DNA of 64,000 nt from Sphingobacterium siyangense. GTDB taxonomy: Bacteria > Bacteroidota > Bacteroidia > Sphingobacteriales > Sphingobacteriaceae. The stretch spans positions 1-64,000 of the forward strand of contig NZ_VLKR01000025.1 of NCBI RefSeq assembly GCF_007830445.1. Reading direction: 5' to 3'. This document shows positions 20,101-28,290 of this stretch, one piece after another. The position numbers and the translations under genes are program-made. The first letter of the stretch is position 1, and each line of letters opens with the position of its first letter. Under the pieces are notes generated by a model. It did not search any database, had not been told where the DNA came from, and saw only the letters and a program-made list of their open reading frames with translations.

Positions 20101-20240
20101 GCAAGAGGCTCGCCTGTTGAGGAGCTTACTTTTCCGAATATCTTTATTTGCGATTGGGCAAGCAACACTGGTGCAGACATGCTCATCAACGAAAATAAAA
20201 GTAACCCCTTCCCTACCGTTTTGGTTATCGGTGTTATCAT
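17151..20240 (-). CDS. SusC/RagA-family TonB-dependent transporter (PUL 1)
   Basis: This 1029-residue outer-membrane protein has a signal peptide of about 29 residues and an N-terminal carboxypeptidase-D-like regulatory domain (about 32-105). The conserved IDEVVVVGYGTQKK motif lies at about 109-122, followed by the plug (QLLQGRMPGLRV, LVIVDGIPG, VLKDAASAAIYGARAANGVI) and a 22-strand barrel ending in the aromatic terminus ASITF. No FecR-type signalling extension is seen, so control should come from the HTCS at the other end of the operon. It is the first gene of an eight-gene operon. It imports oligosaccharides with its SusD partner using TonB energy. Confidence 0.96.
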   Translation of the reverse strand: MITPITKTVGKGLLLFSLMSMSAPVLLAQSQIKIFGKVSSSTGEPLAGVTVQIKGVKNGTVTDGAGNYQILARDIDVLIFSLVGKEKAEVQVNKKDHINLVLQESSSLIDEVVVVGYGTQKKSNLTGAVAAVDGKVLNKRIATNPTQLLQGRMPGLRVTQGSGEAGNENVNLQVRGLGSYGASSAPLVIVDGIPGSLENLNPQAIENITVLKDAASAAIYGARAANGVILVTTKQGKAGKTQLSYDYNVGITKASALPDLVYNSVDYMNLYNQANKNSGVTNPNASFSQEMIDAYKNATDKKLYPDFNWLDAVFRTVPVQTHNLSLSGGAGGTNYNVILGYVNQPDIMIGTSFKKYNLQLNLGSKINERISFGSSITLNYGDRKYPRNGSEDQFLSTISQSPLYGPVLPDGSGRYTSRAYPFQSPNKNPVAVAENAFTRLNNYFMQGNIFLNVKILDGLDWKTSGGLTYGFTKNYTNKPVINQYMWFAKPDDLPARQLDVGGQGLEVTDDNNVYPVGYTQLTYDKSFGNHNMKALAGTQAEYNKTQKLFGSRLQFPNNDLLELDGGGAGQQSNNGVTNEWSLRSYYGRLNYDYKGKYLLEGNARYDASSRFPENRKWAFFPSISGGWKVSDETFYGPKLKEVVNELKLRASIGTLGNQNIGNYPYQIVYNSSFAYPFDETLQQGARQVAMANDRIKWESTKVLDFGVDFGLWNNKLTASFDWYNKVTSDILSASTAFPSYIGLTAPTVNYGELRNRGIELGLQYRDKIGEVSLTLNGNIQANRNKVMKYGAERISGNTIIREGLPYGSFYLLENTGIFRSKEEVAASPVQQIPAQPGYLKFADVNGDKVVDNNDRIVVPGAYPDFDYSFNATAVWKNFDFTAFFFGSQGQKIFVSEWGIVPFRQGGTFTRDWMDAWTPENPNASLPIVGAENTPAANNVRTASTFFLKDGSFLRLKNIQVGYSIPQSTLSKAGISGLRIYFAADNLVTFSKFPGLDPERGVSSSGGATSGRYVTHPQNKVFAFGASITF

Positions 20241-20511
20241 AGTTGTTTTGGTTTATTTGGTTATTTAACGAAGTAAATGAACTCAAATATCAAAAATCGT
20301 TCACAGCAAAAGGAGTATTTTTTGTTCAAATAGGTGGAATAAATAGCTTCATTCCTGATTTTCAACACGATTAAATGGTTCCATCGGTTCAGCTCCAAAA
20401 TAAGAAGGAGATCTGTCGGAGCTCCCAGAACTCCGTACGCCGAGGGAGATTATCAATTCTGCGATAAAATCGATATATTGTCCCCAAAATCAGTTTAAAG
20501 TGAGGGAGTCG
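20241..20511. promoter_or_regulatory. Divergent intergenic region between PUL 1 and the PUL 2 regulator
   Basis: This 271-bp region must hold the promoters of the minus-strand PUL 1 operon and of the plus-strand regulator. I see no perfect TAnnTTTG box for either. Between about 20414 and 20454 several short GC-rich arms (CGGAG/CTCCG and CTCCC/GGGAG) could form alternative hairpins in the leader of either transcript. An AGGGAG stretch at 20503-20508 lies just before the ATG at 20512. Confidence 0.4.
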
Positions 20512-23397
20512 ATGATAACAAAAAAATATAGTAACATCTATATCTTTTGGTTTTGCAGCATTTTATTTTTTTTAATGCACCCTGGCTATTGCCAGACAAT
20601 CATACCTACAGGAACACCTTTTGTAAAACAATACAAAAAAGACCAATACAAGGCTGGAAATCAGAACTGGTCTTTGGCAGTCGATAAAGATGGTCGCATT
20701 TACAGTGCAAATACCGAGGGGCTGTTACAATTTGACGGACAATACTGGCGTATCTTTCCGCTGCCAAATCATTCAACAGTCCGAAGTGTTGCGATTGGTA
20801 AAGACGGAAAAATTTATACAGGTGGAAGAGGTGAATTTGGCTATTGGACTTCCAAACCTTTCGGAAACTTGACCTATCATAGTCTCTCTAAACTTGTGCA
20901 GGACAAGACCTATTTTCCAAACGAAGAAATCTGGAAAATCATTGTTGAGGACCAACGGGTATTTTTTCATACATTTTCCAAATCTTATATTTGGGAAAAC
21001 AATCGTATACGGCAGCTAACCGCCAAAGGTGAACCCTTTTTATTTCCGCATCAGCTCGATAACAAGTTATTTTTCGAACAGCTGCCAAGTGGTCTGCATG
21101 AATTTAAACAGGATAAACTTATCCCTGTAAAAGGAAAAGATGTCTTGAAAGATAAAAATGTACTTGCCATCTTACCTTTCGACGCAACGACCTCGCTTAT
21201 TGCCACTTCGCGAAACGGTCTTTACCTGATGAAAGCCGATGGTTCCATCCTACCCTGGCCTGTTCCGGCAAACCAGCTCTTGAGCCAATCACAAATCAAC
21301 AATGGCTTATACCTCTATGACGGACAATACGCTTTTGGCACCATCCAAAACGGTGTTATTGTCATCAATAAAAATGGTCAGGTCATTCAGCATATCAATA
21401 AAAACAATGGTCTCCAAAACAATACCGTACTCAGTATTGTGAAGGACAATCAGAAGAATATCTGGGTGGGACTTGATAATGGTATAGACCGCATTGAAAT
21501 CAACTCCCCTTTATCATTTTATACTGATTTTGTTGGAAAAATTGGTACGGTTTATACATCGATTATCTATCAGGGGAAAATCTATCTTGGAACCAATAAG
21601 GGATTATTCTCAAGCGAATGGAAGGGATTAAACAATTATAATTCGTTAAATTTTTCTCAGATTCCCAATTCAAACGGTCAGGTATGGACCTTAGCCATAT
21701 TTGGCGATGAACTTATCTGTGGACATAATGATGGAACCTTCAAATTGGTTAATGGGCGACTCGAGAAGATTTCACAGATCACTGGCGGCTGGATATTCAA
21801 GCCTATTTTTGGAACAAAAAATATTCTTCAAGGAAACTATACGGGCCTATCGAAATTTAGCTTCGATGGTATACACCTTCAGTTCGTCCAGCAATTCGCG
21901 GGCGTTAAAGAACCCGTTCGATTTTTGGCGCAAAAAGATAACCATACCTTTTGGATTGGCGATTGGGGACAGATACAACTACTCGGATTTGATGCGAATT
22001 TCCAACAGGCAAATATTTTATTTTCCTCCAAACAGGACAGTATCGCTTCAAAGAGGCAATTTACGGGAATTTACACATTAGAAAATAATCTTGTATTTGC
22101 GACGGACAGCGGATTTCTCCAATTCGACAATATTGTAAAAAGATTCAGCTATGCCGATGAATTAAACACAGCATTAGGCACCTATAAAAATTCAAATAAG
22201 GTCATACCGATCAATACAAACAGCTACTGGTTTATTCAGAAGACAAAAATTGCTAAAGTAGATTTTGACAGTAAGGGCAAACTTCATATTGACTCCAATC
22301 TGCTCAGTCCCTTACAGGATCGAATGATGAATAACTATGAAAACATCCTCCCTATTGAAAACCAATACTATCTCATCGGTTTAGATGATGGATTTGCGAT
22401 CTATCGTCATTCCGATAAATCACAAAAATATAGGTTGCCACTTCCACAAATAGCACAACTCATCAACTTGACAACAGGACAGGTTATTATTCCAGATTCA
22501 GCGTTCAAACTATCATCATCTGACAATAATCTGAGAATTAGCTTTTCAAGTCCATATTATTCGTCATCACCGATTCAATACCAATATTATCTCGAAGGTT
22601 ACTCAGACAATTGGTCCGAATGGAGTGAAACTGCCTATCAAGATTTCACGAATCTACCTTATGGAAAATTTCAAATTAAAATAAGGGCGAAGGACAATAT
22701 GGGCTTGGTTTCGGAAATCCAAACTTTTTCCTTTACTATTCGGTATCCATGGTACCTTTCTTGGTGGGCAAAGGTATTTTATACACTGGTGCTGATAACG
22801 CTCATCTATTTAGCTTATATATTTAGTCTTCAGCAGGAGCGCAAGCGTCAGTTTCAAATACGGCGAAAATGGTTGGAAGAGAAAAAGATTGCTTTGGAAC
22901 GCGAAACAGAGCAAAAAGAGAAGGCCTGGATCAAACTTAAAAATCAGCAATTAGAAGATCAGCTTCAATTAAAAAATAAAGAACTGGCCAATGCGGCACT
23001 CAATATCGTTTACAAAAATGAGATGTTGAACAATTTACACGACGAGCTTAAACAGCTTAAAGATGCTGATGGCAACAAACTAAGTTCGGATGAATTGAAA
23101 AAAATAAACAAGCTCATTGATGATGCCCATAATGACGATCGTGACTGGCATATTTTTGAAAGAAGCTTTAACGAATCACATGAGAATTTTTTCAAGAAAT
23201 TGAAACAAGAGTTTCCTGATCTTGTCCCCAATGACCTTAAACTATGCGCCTACTTAAGGCTCAATATGTCGAGTAAGGAAATTGCCTCATTGCTTAACAT
23301 TAGTACACGCGGTGTCGAGATTAGACGCTATCGATTACGTAAAAAGTTAGGCATTCCCACAGACAAAAACCTCTCTGAATTCCTGATGGAACGTTAA
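20512..23397 (+). CDS. One-chain propeller/Y_Y_Y membrane regulator with LuxR-type HTH (no kinase)
   Basis: The protein has about 961 residues from the ATG at 20512; a GTG at 20500 would add four. AGGGAG 3 nt before the ATG supports the ATG. A signal anchor is followed by a large periplasmic beta-propeller (motifs such as NIWVGLDNGIDRIE and FWIGDWGQI). A Y_Y_Y domain (about 650-745) with YQYYLEGYSDNWSEW comes next, then a membrane helix near 750-770 and a charged coiled coil (about 775-880). A LuxR-type HTH (about 905-955, DLKLCAYLRLNMSSKEIA) ends the protein. There is no histidine kinase or receiver, so the signal must pass directly from periplasmic ligand to DNA-binding domain, as proposed for other SusR-like triple-Tyr regulators. 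It lies 265 bp upstream of, and in the same direction as, the SusC/SusD/GH144/GH3 genes, its likely targets. Confidence 0.88.
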   Translation: MITKKYSNIYIFWFCSILFFLMHPGYCQTIIPTGTPFVKQYKKDQYKAGNQNWSLAVDKDGRIYSANTEGLLQFDGQYWRIFPLPNHSTVRSVAIGKDGKIYTGGRGEFGYWTSKPFGNLTYHSLSKLVQDKTYFPNEEIWKIIVEDQRVFFHTFSKSYIWENNRIRQLTAKGEPFLFPHQLDNKLFFEQLPSGLHEFKQDKLIPVKGKDVLKDKNVLAILPFDATTSLIATSRNGLYLMKADGSILPWPVPANQLLSQSQINNGLYLYDGQYAFGTIQNGVIVINKNGQVIQHINKNNGLQNNTVLSIVKDNQKNIWVGLDNGIDRIEINSPLSFYTDFVGKIGTVYTSIIYQGKIYLGTNKGLFSSEWKGLNNYNSLNFSQIPNSNGQVWTLAIFGDELICGHNDGTFKLVNGRLEKISQITGGWIFKPIFGTKNILQGNYTGLSKFSFDGIHLQFVQQFAGVKEPVRFLAQKDNHTFWIGDWGQIQLLGFDANFQQANILFSSKQDSIASKRQFTGIYTLENNLVFATDSGFLQFDNIVKRFSYADELNTALGTYKNSNKVIPINTNSYWFIQKTKIAKVDFDSKGKLHIDSNLLSPLQDRMMNNYENILPIENQYYLIGLDDGFAIYRHSDKSQKYRLPLPQIAQLINLTTGQVIIPDSAFKLSSSDNNLRISFSSPYYSSSPIQYQYYLEGYSDNWSEWSETAYQDFTNLPYGKFQIKIRAKDNMGLVSEIQTFSFTIRYPWYLSWWAKVFYTLVLITLIYLAYIFSLQQERKRQFQIRRKWLEEKKIALERETEQKEKAWIKLKNQQLEDQLQLKNKELANAALNIVYKNEMLNNLHDELKQLKDADGNKLSSDELKKINKLIDDAHNDDRDWHIFERSFNESHENFFKKLKQEFPDLVPNDLKLCAYLRLNMSSKEIASLLNISTRGVEIRRYRLRKKLGIPTDKNLSEFLMER

Positions 23398-23428
23398 ATT
23401 CCCATCACAAACACTACATCATTACCAC

Positions 23429-23467
23429 ACACGAGCTTTAGTGTATAAAACACACTAAAGCTCGTGT
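23429..23467 (+). terminator. Terminator after the PUL 2 regulator
   Basis: A 16-bp perfect stem (23429-23444 with 23452-23467) has a 7-nt loop. The sequence after it, TATTTCG, is only weakly T-rich. It separates the regulator gene from the SusC promoter region. Confidence 0.7.
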
Positions 23468-23552
23468 TATTTCGTTTAAAAATACAATCTAAAAAACTGA
23501 CTATCAAAAACATAAAATACAAAAAAAGGTAAGCTGAGCAAGCTGAAATTTC

Positions 23553-23601
23553 ATGTAGTAGTGATGTGAAAATGTTAAATTTTGGCAAAGTTGTACTACA
23601 T
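23553..23601 (+). promoter_or_regulatory. Candidate operator dyad upstream of PUL 2 susC
   Basis: ATGTAGTA (23553-23560) and its exact complement TACTACAT (23594-23601) are separated by 33 nt, which places the half-site centres 41 nt apart, near four helical turns. The second arm lies between the -33 and -7 boxes of the susC promoter. The LuxR-type HTH regulator encoded just upstream is the obvious candidate binder; this is inference. Confidence 0.4.
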
Positions 23602-23612
23602 CAACATCTTTG
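23582..23612 (+). promoter_or_regulatory. Promoter of the PUL 2 susC operon
   Basis: TTG (23582-23584), a 20-nt spacer and CATCTTTG (23605-23612) match the Bacteroidota promoter pattern with one mismatch in the -7 box. The start of transcription should fall about 45 nt before the susC ATG at 23663. Confidence 0.6.
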
Positions 23613-23662
23613 CTTCAGGGAAATAACCAACGTATTTTAAACAAACACCAAAAATTAACGAT

Positions 23663-26600
23663 ATGAGGAATCTATCCGCATTATTTTTGACATCCATGGT
23701 CGTATCTGTTGCCTATGGACAAACTTCCATACAAGGAGTGGTCAAAGATGGCTCAAGCATGATCTCCATGCCAGGCGTCACCATCAGTATCAAAGGGAAA
23801 GCAGTCGCTACAAAAACCGACGCAACGGGGAAATTTCAAATCAACGCCTCTCCTACCGACTCATTGGTCTTTAACTTTCTGGGTTATCGCACACAAACCG
23901 TCTACATTGGCAATCAAACGCAACTCAATGTATTCTTAGAAAATCAAAACCAAGCACTGGAAGAGGTTGTGGTTATCGGTTACGGTACGCAAAAGAAAGC
24001 GGATCTGACAGGATCGATCAGCTCCTTGAAATCATCCGATATCACGAAGCAACCTGCCATGTCTGCGATGCAATCCATCCAAGGTAAAGCTGCAGGTATC
24101 AATATTATTGCAAATGAAGCACCCGGTTCCTCACCTAATGTAATTATCCGGGGCTTAGGAACGGCATTATCAGGACGGAATCCACTCTATATTGTCGACG
24201 GAATTGCACAAACAGATATTAATAATATCAACCCATCAGATATTGAATCTATGGATGTTTTGAAGGATGCATCCTCTGCATCTATTTACGGTCTTCGGGC
24301 TGCAAATGGTGTTATTATCGTGACCACGAAGAAAGGTAAAACGGGGACGACAAACATCAATTATGAAAGCTTTGCAGGCATAAAAAATGTCCTCAATCGT
24401 GTGAAAATGGCAAATGCTGATCAGTTTAGAACATTTGCCAATGAATACCTAACCTCGACCAATGGATCGTACCGTTTAGCAGAGAATCAAAAATATAATA
24501 CAGATTGGTATGACGAATTATTACGTACAGGTTCTGTATTTAATAATTCCGTTAATATTTCTGGCGGAACTGAGAAAGTTGATTACTTCGTATCCGCAAA
24601 CAATTATACCGAAAATGGTATTCTTGATGGCTCCAAATTTGTAAGAAATACCATACGCAATAACAACGTATATAAATTTTTAAACAATCGCCTAAAGTTC
24701 AGTCAAAATTTAAATCTTACATTAACAAACGCAACGCCCAAGCCCTATAGTGCTTTCACCACGGCTTATCGTCAGTCACCGCTGGCTCCCCTGATGTTTG
24801 ATAATGGCCGTTACGGTTTAGGTCGTGTAAATACAACAACTGGTGTTGCCGGTATTGAGGCAGCTCCTGGGCAAGCCATCGGAAACTTAAATTCCATTGG
24901 AAATCCAGTGTATGAGGTTTTACGTCAAAATGAAAGAACAAATACGCTCCGCCTACAGGGAAGTTTTGAGGGAGAATTCAAAATAACCGATTATCTGAAA
25001 ATCAATTCGCGTATTGGCGGGAATAAATTTTATTCGAAACAACGGATTTTTAATAATGTAAAAGATCAATGGTTAAATGCAAATACGTTATTGAATGAAT
25101 CTGATTTCATCAAATTAAAGGAAAACAATCCAAAAGCCCTTAACTACGTAGACAATAGTCTGAAATATGAAAATCTGGAACAATTCCGTTGGTCTATCGA
25201 GAATTTCTTAACCTTCAACAAGAATTTTGACAAGCATCATATTGAGGCGGTTGTGGGGATGTCACGTGAGAAATACGACATTAACAGCATGAGCAGCCAA
25301 ACGGGTTATAATGTGCCTGAACAAGAGCAATACTGGAATATTAATCTTGCAAAAGGAACAACCAATTATGGTATTGTTGCGCTGCAAACGTCTTATACTC
25401 CAAGGGCCTTAGCTTCTTATTTCGGACGATTACAGTACAATTACGATAGCAAATATTATTTAACGGCAACATTGCGTAGAGATGGATCAAGTGTTTTCCG
25501 TAATACAGGAAAATACTGGGGTACCTTCCCATCGGTGGGATTAGGCTGGACGGTAACCAATGAAAGCTTTATGAAAGATGCCAGCTGGATTAATTTATTG
25601 AAAGTGCGCGGAAACTGGGGTAAATTAGGTAACCAAGATATCCCGTTAAATGTATCCACAATTTTAACAAGTCCAGAAAGTTCAAATTATAACTACGTTT
25701 TCGGTCCTGAACAGAATATGGTGTATGGTAGTGCTTATGGTACTCCTGCCGTAAATCTAACCTGGGAAGTAACCAGAGAAACAGGCGCTGGCGTAGACTT
25801 TGCGTTTCTAAACAATCAGCTTTCAGGATCCATTGACTACTATCATAAGCTGAATACCAATACTATTCTTGATGTAACGCCAACTTACACTTCTCCTTCA
25901 GAGAAAAATTTCTATGCGCATGGTGCCAAAGTACTGAATCAAGGAGTTGAAGTAGCTTTAAATTGGAACAAAAGCATTAATCCTGAATTCAGTTATACCG
26001 TCGGCGTCAACTATGCCTACAACAAAAACAAAGTAACAGAAGTGGTTCCTGCCTATGACCGTGCTACTGGAGGTAGTTTAAATAATGGGGAGATTACCAA
26101 ACAACTCCGTGTCGGACAACCGATCTATGGCTGGTGGATGTTTGAAGCAAATGGTGTCTTTCAAGACGCTGAAGATGTAAAAAATTACCCATCGTTTGGC
26201 GCTGCAAAACCTGGCTATCTGAAGTACAAGGATCAAAATGAAGATGGTGTCATCGATTCCCGCGACAAGGTTTTCTTTGGATCATTTTTACCGACTTCAA
26301 CATATGGTATCAATGTTGGTGTTAATTACAAAGCTATTGATTTTAATGTCTCCGGATATGGTGTTGCGGGCAATAAGGTTTACAATGGTTTAAATAGTGT
26401 CCGTTCCAATGCGGGTGAGAATATCGCGTTGTCAACTTTTGAAAATCGCTGGACTGGCGCAGGTTCAACCAATGAGCATCCTGGTGCAGAAAGAGCATAT
26501 TGGGCTTCGAGTTATTTCCTTGAATCGGGCGCTTATTTCCGTATCAATAATATCACCGTAGGATACACTTTCAACAACTTATATAGCTCGAGATCTAAAC

Positions 26601-26764
26601 TAAGATTATATGTTACTGCACAGAATCCATTTATATTTACGAATTATAGTGGTTTCTCTCCTGAACTTGCAGGCGACGGTAGTCCAAATTTAACTTCTGG
26701 TATTGAGCTTTCGGCTTATCCAACGACACGTAATTTCTTATTTGGACTTAACATGCAATTTTAA
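23663..26764 (+). CDS. SusC/RagA-family TonB-dependent transporter (PUL 2, probable beta-1,2-glucan)
   Basis: The protein has 1033 residues. A signal peptide (about 1-19, ending AYGQ) precedes a carboxypeptidase-like regulatory domain, LEEVVVIGYGTQKKADLTG near 98-115 and the plug with QSIQGKAAGINI, PLYIVDGIAQ and VLKDASSASIYGLRAANGVI. A large beta-barrel follows, ending LFGLNMQF with the terminal Phe needed for barrel insertion. It is followed at 20 bp by its SusD partner. The substrate is inferred from the GH144-like and GH3 genes downstream. No anti-sigma interaction domain is present, which fits control by the adjacent one-chain regulator. Confidence 0.96.
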   Translation: MRNLSALFLTSMVVSVAYGQTSIQGVVKDGSSMISMPGVTISIKGKAVATKTDATGKFQINASPTDSLVFNFLGYRTQTVYIGNQTQLNVFLENQNQALEEVVVIGYGTQKKADLTGSISSLKSSDITKQPAMSAMQSIQGKAAGINIIANEAPGSSPNVIIRGLGTALSGRNPLYIVDGIAQTDINNINPSDIESMDVLKDASSASIYGLRAANGVIIVTTKKGKTGTTNINYESFAGIKNVLNRVKMANADQFRTFANEYLTSTNGSYRLAENQKYNTDWYDELLRTGSVFNNSVNISGGTEKVDYFVSANNYTENGILDGSKFVRNTIRNNNVYKFLNNRLKFSQNLNLTLTNATPKPYSAFTTAYRQSPLAPLMFDNGRYGLGRVNTTTGVAGIEAAPGQAIGNLNSIGNPVYEVLRQNERTNTLRLQGSFEGEFKITDYLKINSRIGGNKFYSKQRIFNNVKDQWLNANTLLNESDFIKLKENNPKALNYVDNSLKYENLEQFRWSIENFLTFNKNFDKHHIEAVVGMSREKYDINSMSSQTGYNVPEQEQYWNINLAKGTTNYGIVALQTSYTPRALASYFGRLQYNYDSKYYLTATLRRDGSSVFRNTGKYWGTFPSVGLGWTVTNESFMKDASWINLLKVRGNWGKLGNQDIPLNVSTILTSPESSNYNYVFGPEQNMVYGSAYGTPAVNLTWEVTRETGAGVDFAFLNNQLSGSIDYYHKLNTNTILDVTPTYTSPSEKNFYAHGAKVLNQGVEVALNWNKSINPEFSYTVGVNYAYNKNKVTEVVPAYDRATGGSLNNGEITKQLRVGQPIYGWWMFEANGVFQDAEDVKNYPSFGAAKPGYLKYKDQNEDGVIDSRDKVFFGSFLPTSTYGINVGVNYKAIDFNVSGYGVAGNKVYNGLNSVRSNAGENIALSTFENRWTGAGSTNEHPGAERAYWASSYFLESGAYFRINNITVGYTFNNLYSSRSKLRLYVTAQNPFIFTNYSGFSPELAGDGSPNLTSGIELSAYPTTRNFLFGLNMQF

Positions 26765-26784
26765 TCACCTTAGTTTTGAAGACA

Positions 26785-28215
26785 ATGAAAATTAACAAAC
26801 TTTATATAGCAATTCTTCTTAGTGGGGGCATTGCATTGCAAGGCTGCAAAGACAACAACTTCTTAGATGTACCTTCTAAAGAATATGTTGAAGCCGAAGA
26901 CAGTGAAGAAATCTACACACCCGAGCAATTTGTCAATGGTGTATATGGAATGTTTACGGACTGGGATTATTCTTTCTCTTACATTGGTATCACGGACATG
27001 CTTTCCGATAATGCGGATAAAGGTAGTTCAGCGACAGATGCCGGTGGTGATAAACTAAGTTTAGACGAGTTGACTTACACTTCAACAACAGGTTCCTTTC
27101 TTTCCATGTGGACACGTTGGTATAAATCCATTGGGCGGGCTACGCAAGCTATTGCATACACGGAAAAATTTGGATTGACAGACGAAGCTTATAAAAACAG
27201 ATTGATTGCCGAAGCCCGTTTTCTACGTGCATTGAACTACTTCTATCTTGTGCGTGGATGGGGCGATGTTCCTATTCAAGAACGTGATTTAATAAAAAGA
27301 GAACCCGCAGCGGAGGTCTACGCTTATATTGAAGCTGATTTACAATTTGCTATAGACAATCTTCCAGTCAAATCTGCTTATGCTGCAAAAGACTTAGGTA
27401 GAGCAACCAAAGGTGCTGCACAAGGATTAATGTCAAAAGTTTATTTGTATCAAAGCAAATGGCAACAAGCTGCTGATATGGCGAAAACTGTCATCACATC
27501 TGGAGGATACAGTCTCGAACCGGATTACGCAACAATTTGGCGTTTAGCGGGGGAAAATGGCCCTGAATCATTATTTGAATTTCAAGCAAGGGGTACCTCT
27601 ATCGCACATGGTATCCAACAATATAGTCAAGTACAGGCACCTCGTGGAGGAGCGGTCAACTTAGGCTGGGGTTTTAATATCCCAAGTCAAAACTTATTGG
27701 ATGCCTTCAATGCCGAAAAAGACAATATCCGTCGCGATGCCACGATTATTTTCAGAGGCGAAACCCTGTATGATGGCCGTCTTATTGACAATGGTGTAGA
27801 AAATCCAATGTACAATGAAAAAGCGTATTCCTCTGCAAATGGAGGTGCCGCTGATGGCGATAAAAACGTACGTTACCTCCGTCTGGGTGAAATTTATCTT
27901 ATCCTGGCCGAAGCAGCTAATGAGGTTGGCAATAGCAGCGAAGCGCTAAACGCATTGAATATGGTACGGACACGTGTAAAATTAGCCAATGTAACGACAA
28001 CCGACCAAGCACAGCTCCGCCAGTTGATCTGGAAAGAAAGACGCCTTGAATTAGCTTTTGAGCATGACCGCTGGTTTGATTTAATTCGTACAAAACAGGG
28101 AAAAACTGCCATGGCAGCCAATGGAAAAACGTTCCAGGATAAAATGATGCTTTTTCCAATTCCGGAGAATCAACGTATCCAAACGCCAGAAATGCCGCAA
28201 AATACCGGTTGGTAA
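26785..28215 (+). CDS. SusD/RagB-family glycan-binding lipoprotein (PUL 2)
   Basis: I use the ATG at 26785 (476 residues) rather than a TTG three codons earlier. The ATG gives a compact lipoprotein signal MKINKLYIAILLSGGIALQG with Cys21. Family motifs follow: EARFLRALNYFYLVRGWGDVP near 147, VRYLRLGEIYLILAEAANEVG near 360 and WKERRLELAFEHDRWFDLIRT near 417. It caps the preceding SusC and binds the incoming oligosaccharide at the outer surface. A strong terminator 20 bp downstream suggests that susCD transcripts are partly ended here, keeping the enzymes at a lower level. Confidence 0.95.
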   Translation: MKINKLYIAILLSGGIALQGCKDNNFLDVPSKEYVEAEDSEEIYTPEQFVNGVYGMFTDWDYSFSYIGITDMLSDNADKGSSATDAGGDKLSLDELTYTSTTGSFLSMWTRWYKSIGRATQAIAYTEKFGLTDEAYKNRLIAEARFLRALNYFYLVRGWGDVPIQERDLIKREPAAEVYAYIEADLQFAIDNLPVKSAYAAKDLGRATKGAAQGLMSKVYLYQSKWQQAADMAKTVITSGGYSLEPDYATIWRLAGENGPESLFEFQARGTSIAHGIQQYSQVQAPRGGAVNLGWGFNIPSQNLLDAFNAEKDNIRRDATIIFRGETLYDGRLIDNGVENPMYNEKAYSSANGGAADGDKNVRYLRLGEIYLILAEAANEVGNSSEALNALNMVRTRVKLANVTTTDQAQLRQLIWKERRLELAFEHDRWFDLIRTKQGKTAMAANGKTFQDKMMLFPIPENQRIQTPEMPQNTGW

Positions 28216-28235
28216 CTATATAAGTAAATAACTCC

Positions 28236-28268
28236 GTTCAAACGACCTATGGTCGTTTGAACATTTTT
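28236..28268 (+). terminator. Terminator between PUL 2 susD and the GH144-like gene
   Basis: A 12-bp perfect stem (28236-28247 with 28251-28262), a 3-nt loop and ATTTTTT form a typical intrinsic terminator or attenuator. The next gene starts at 28291 in the same direction, so read-through is expected for the enzyme genes. Confidence 0.8.
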
Positions 28269-28290
28269 TCAAGAATTAAACAACATATCC

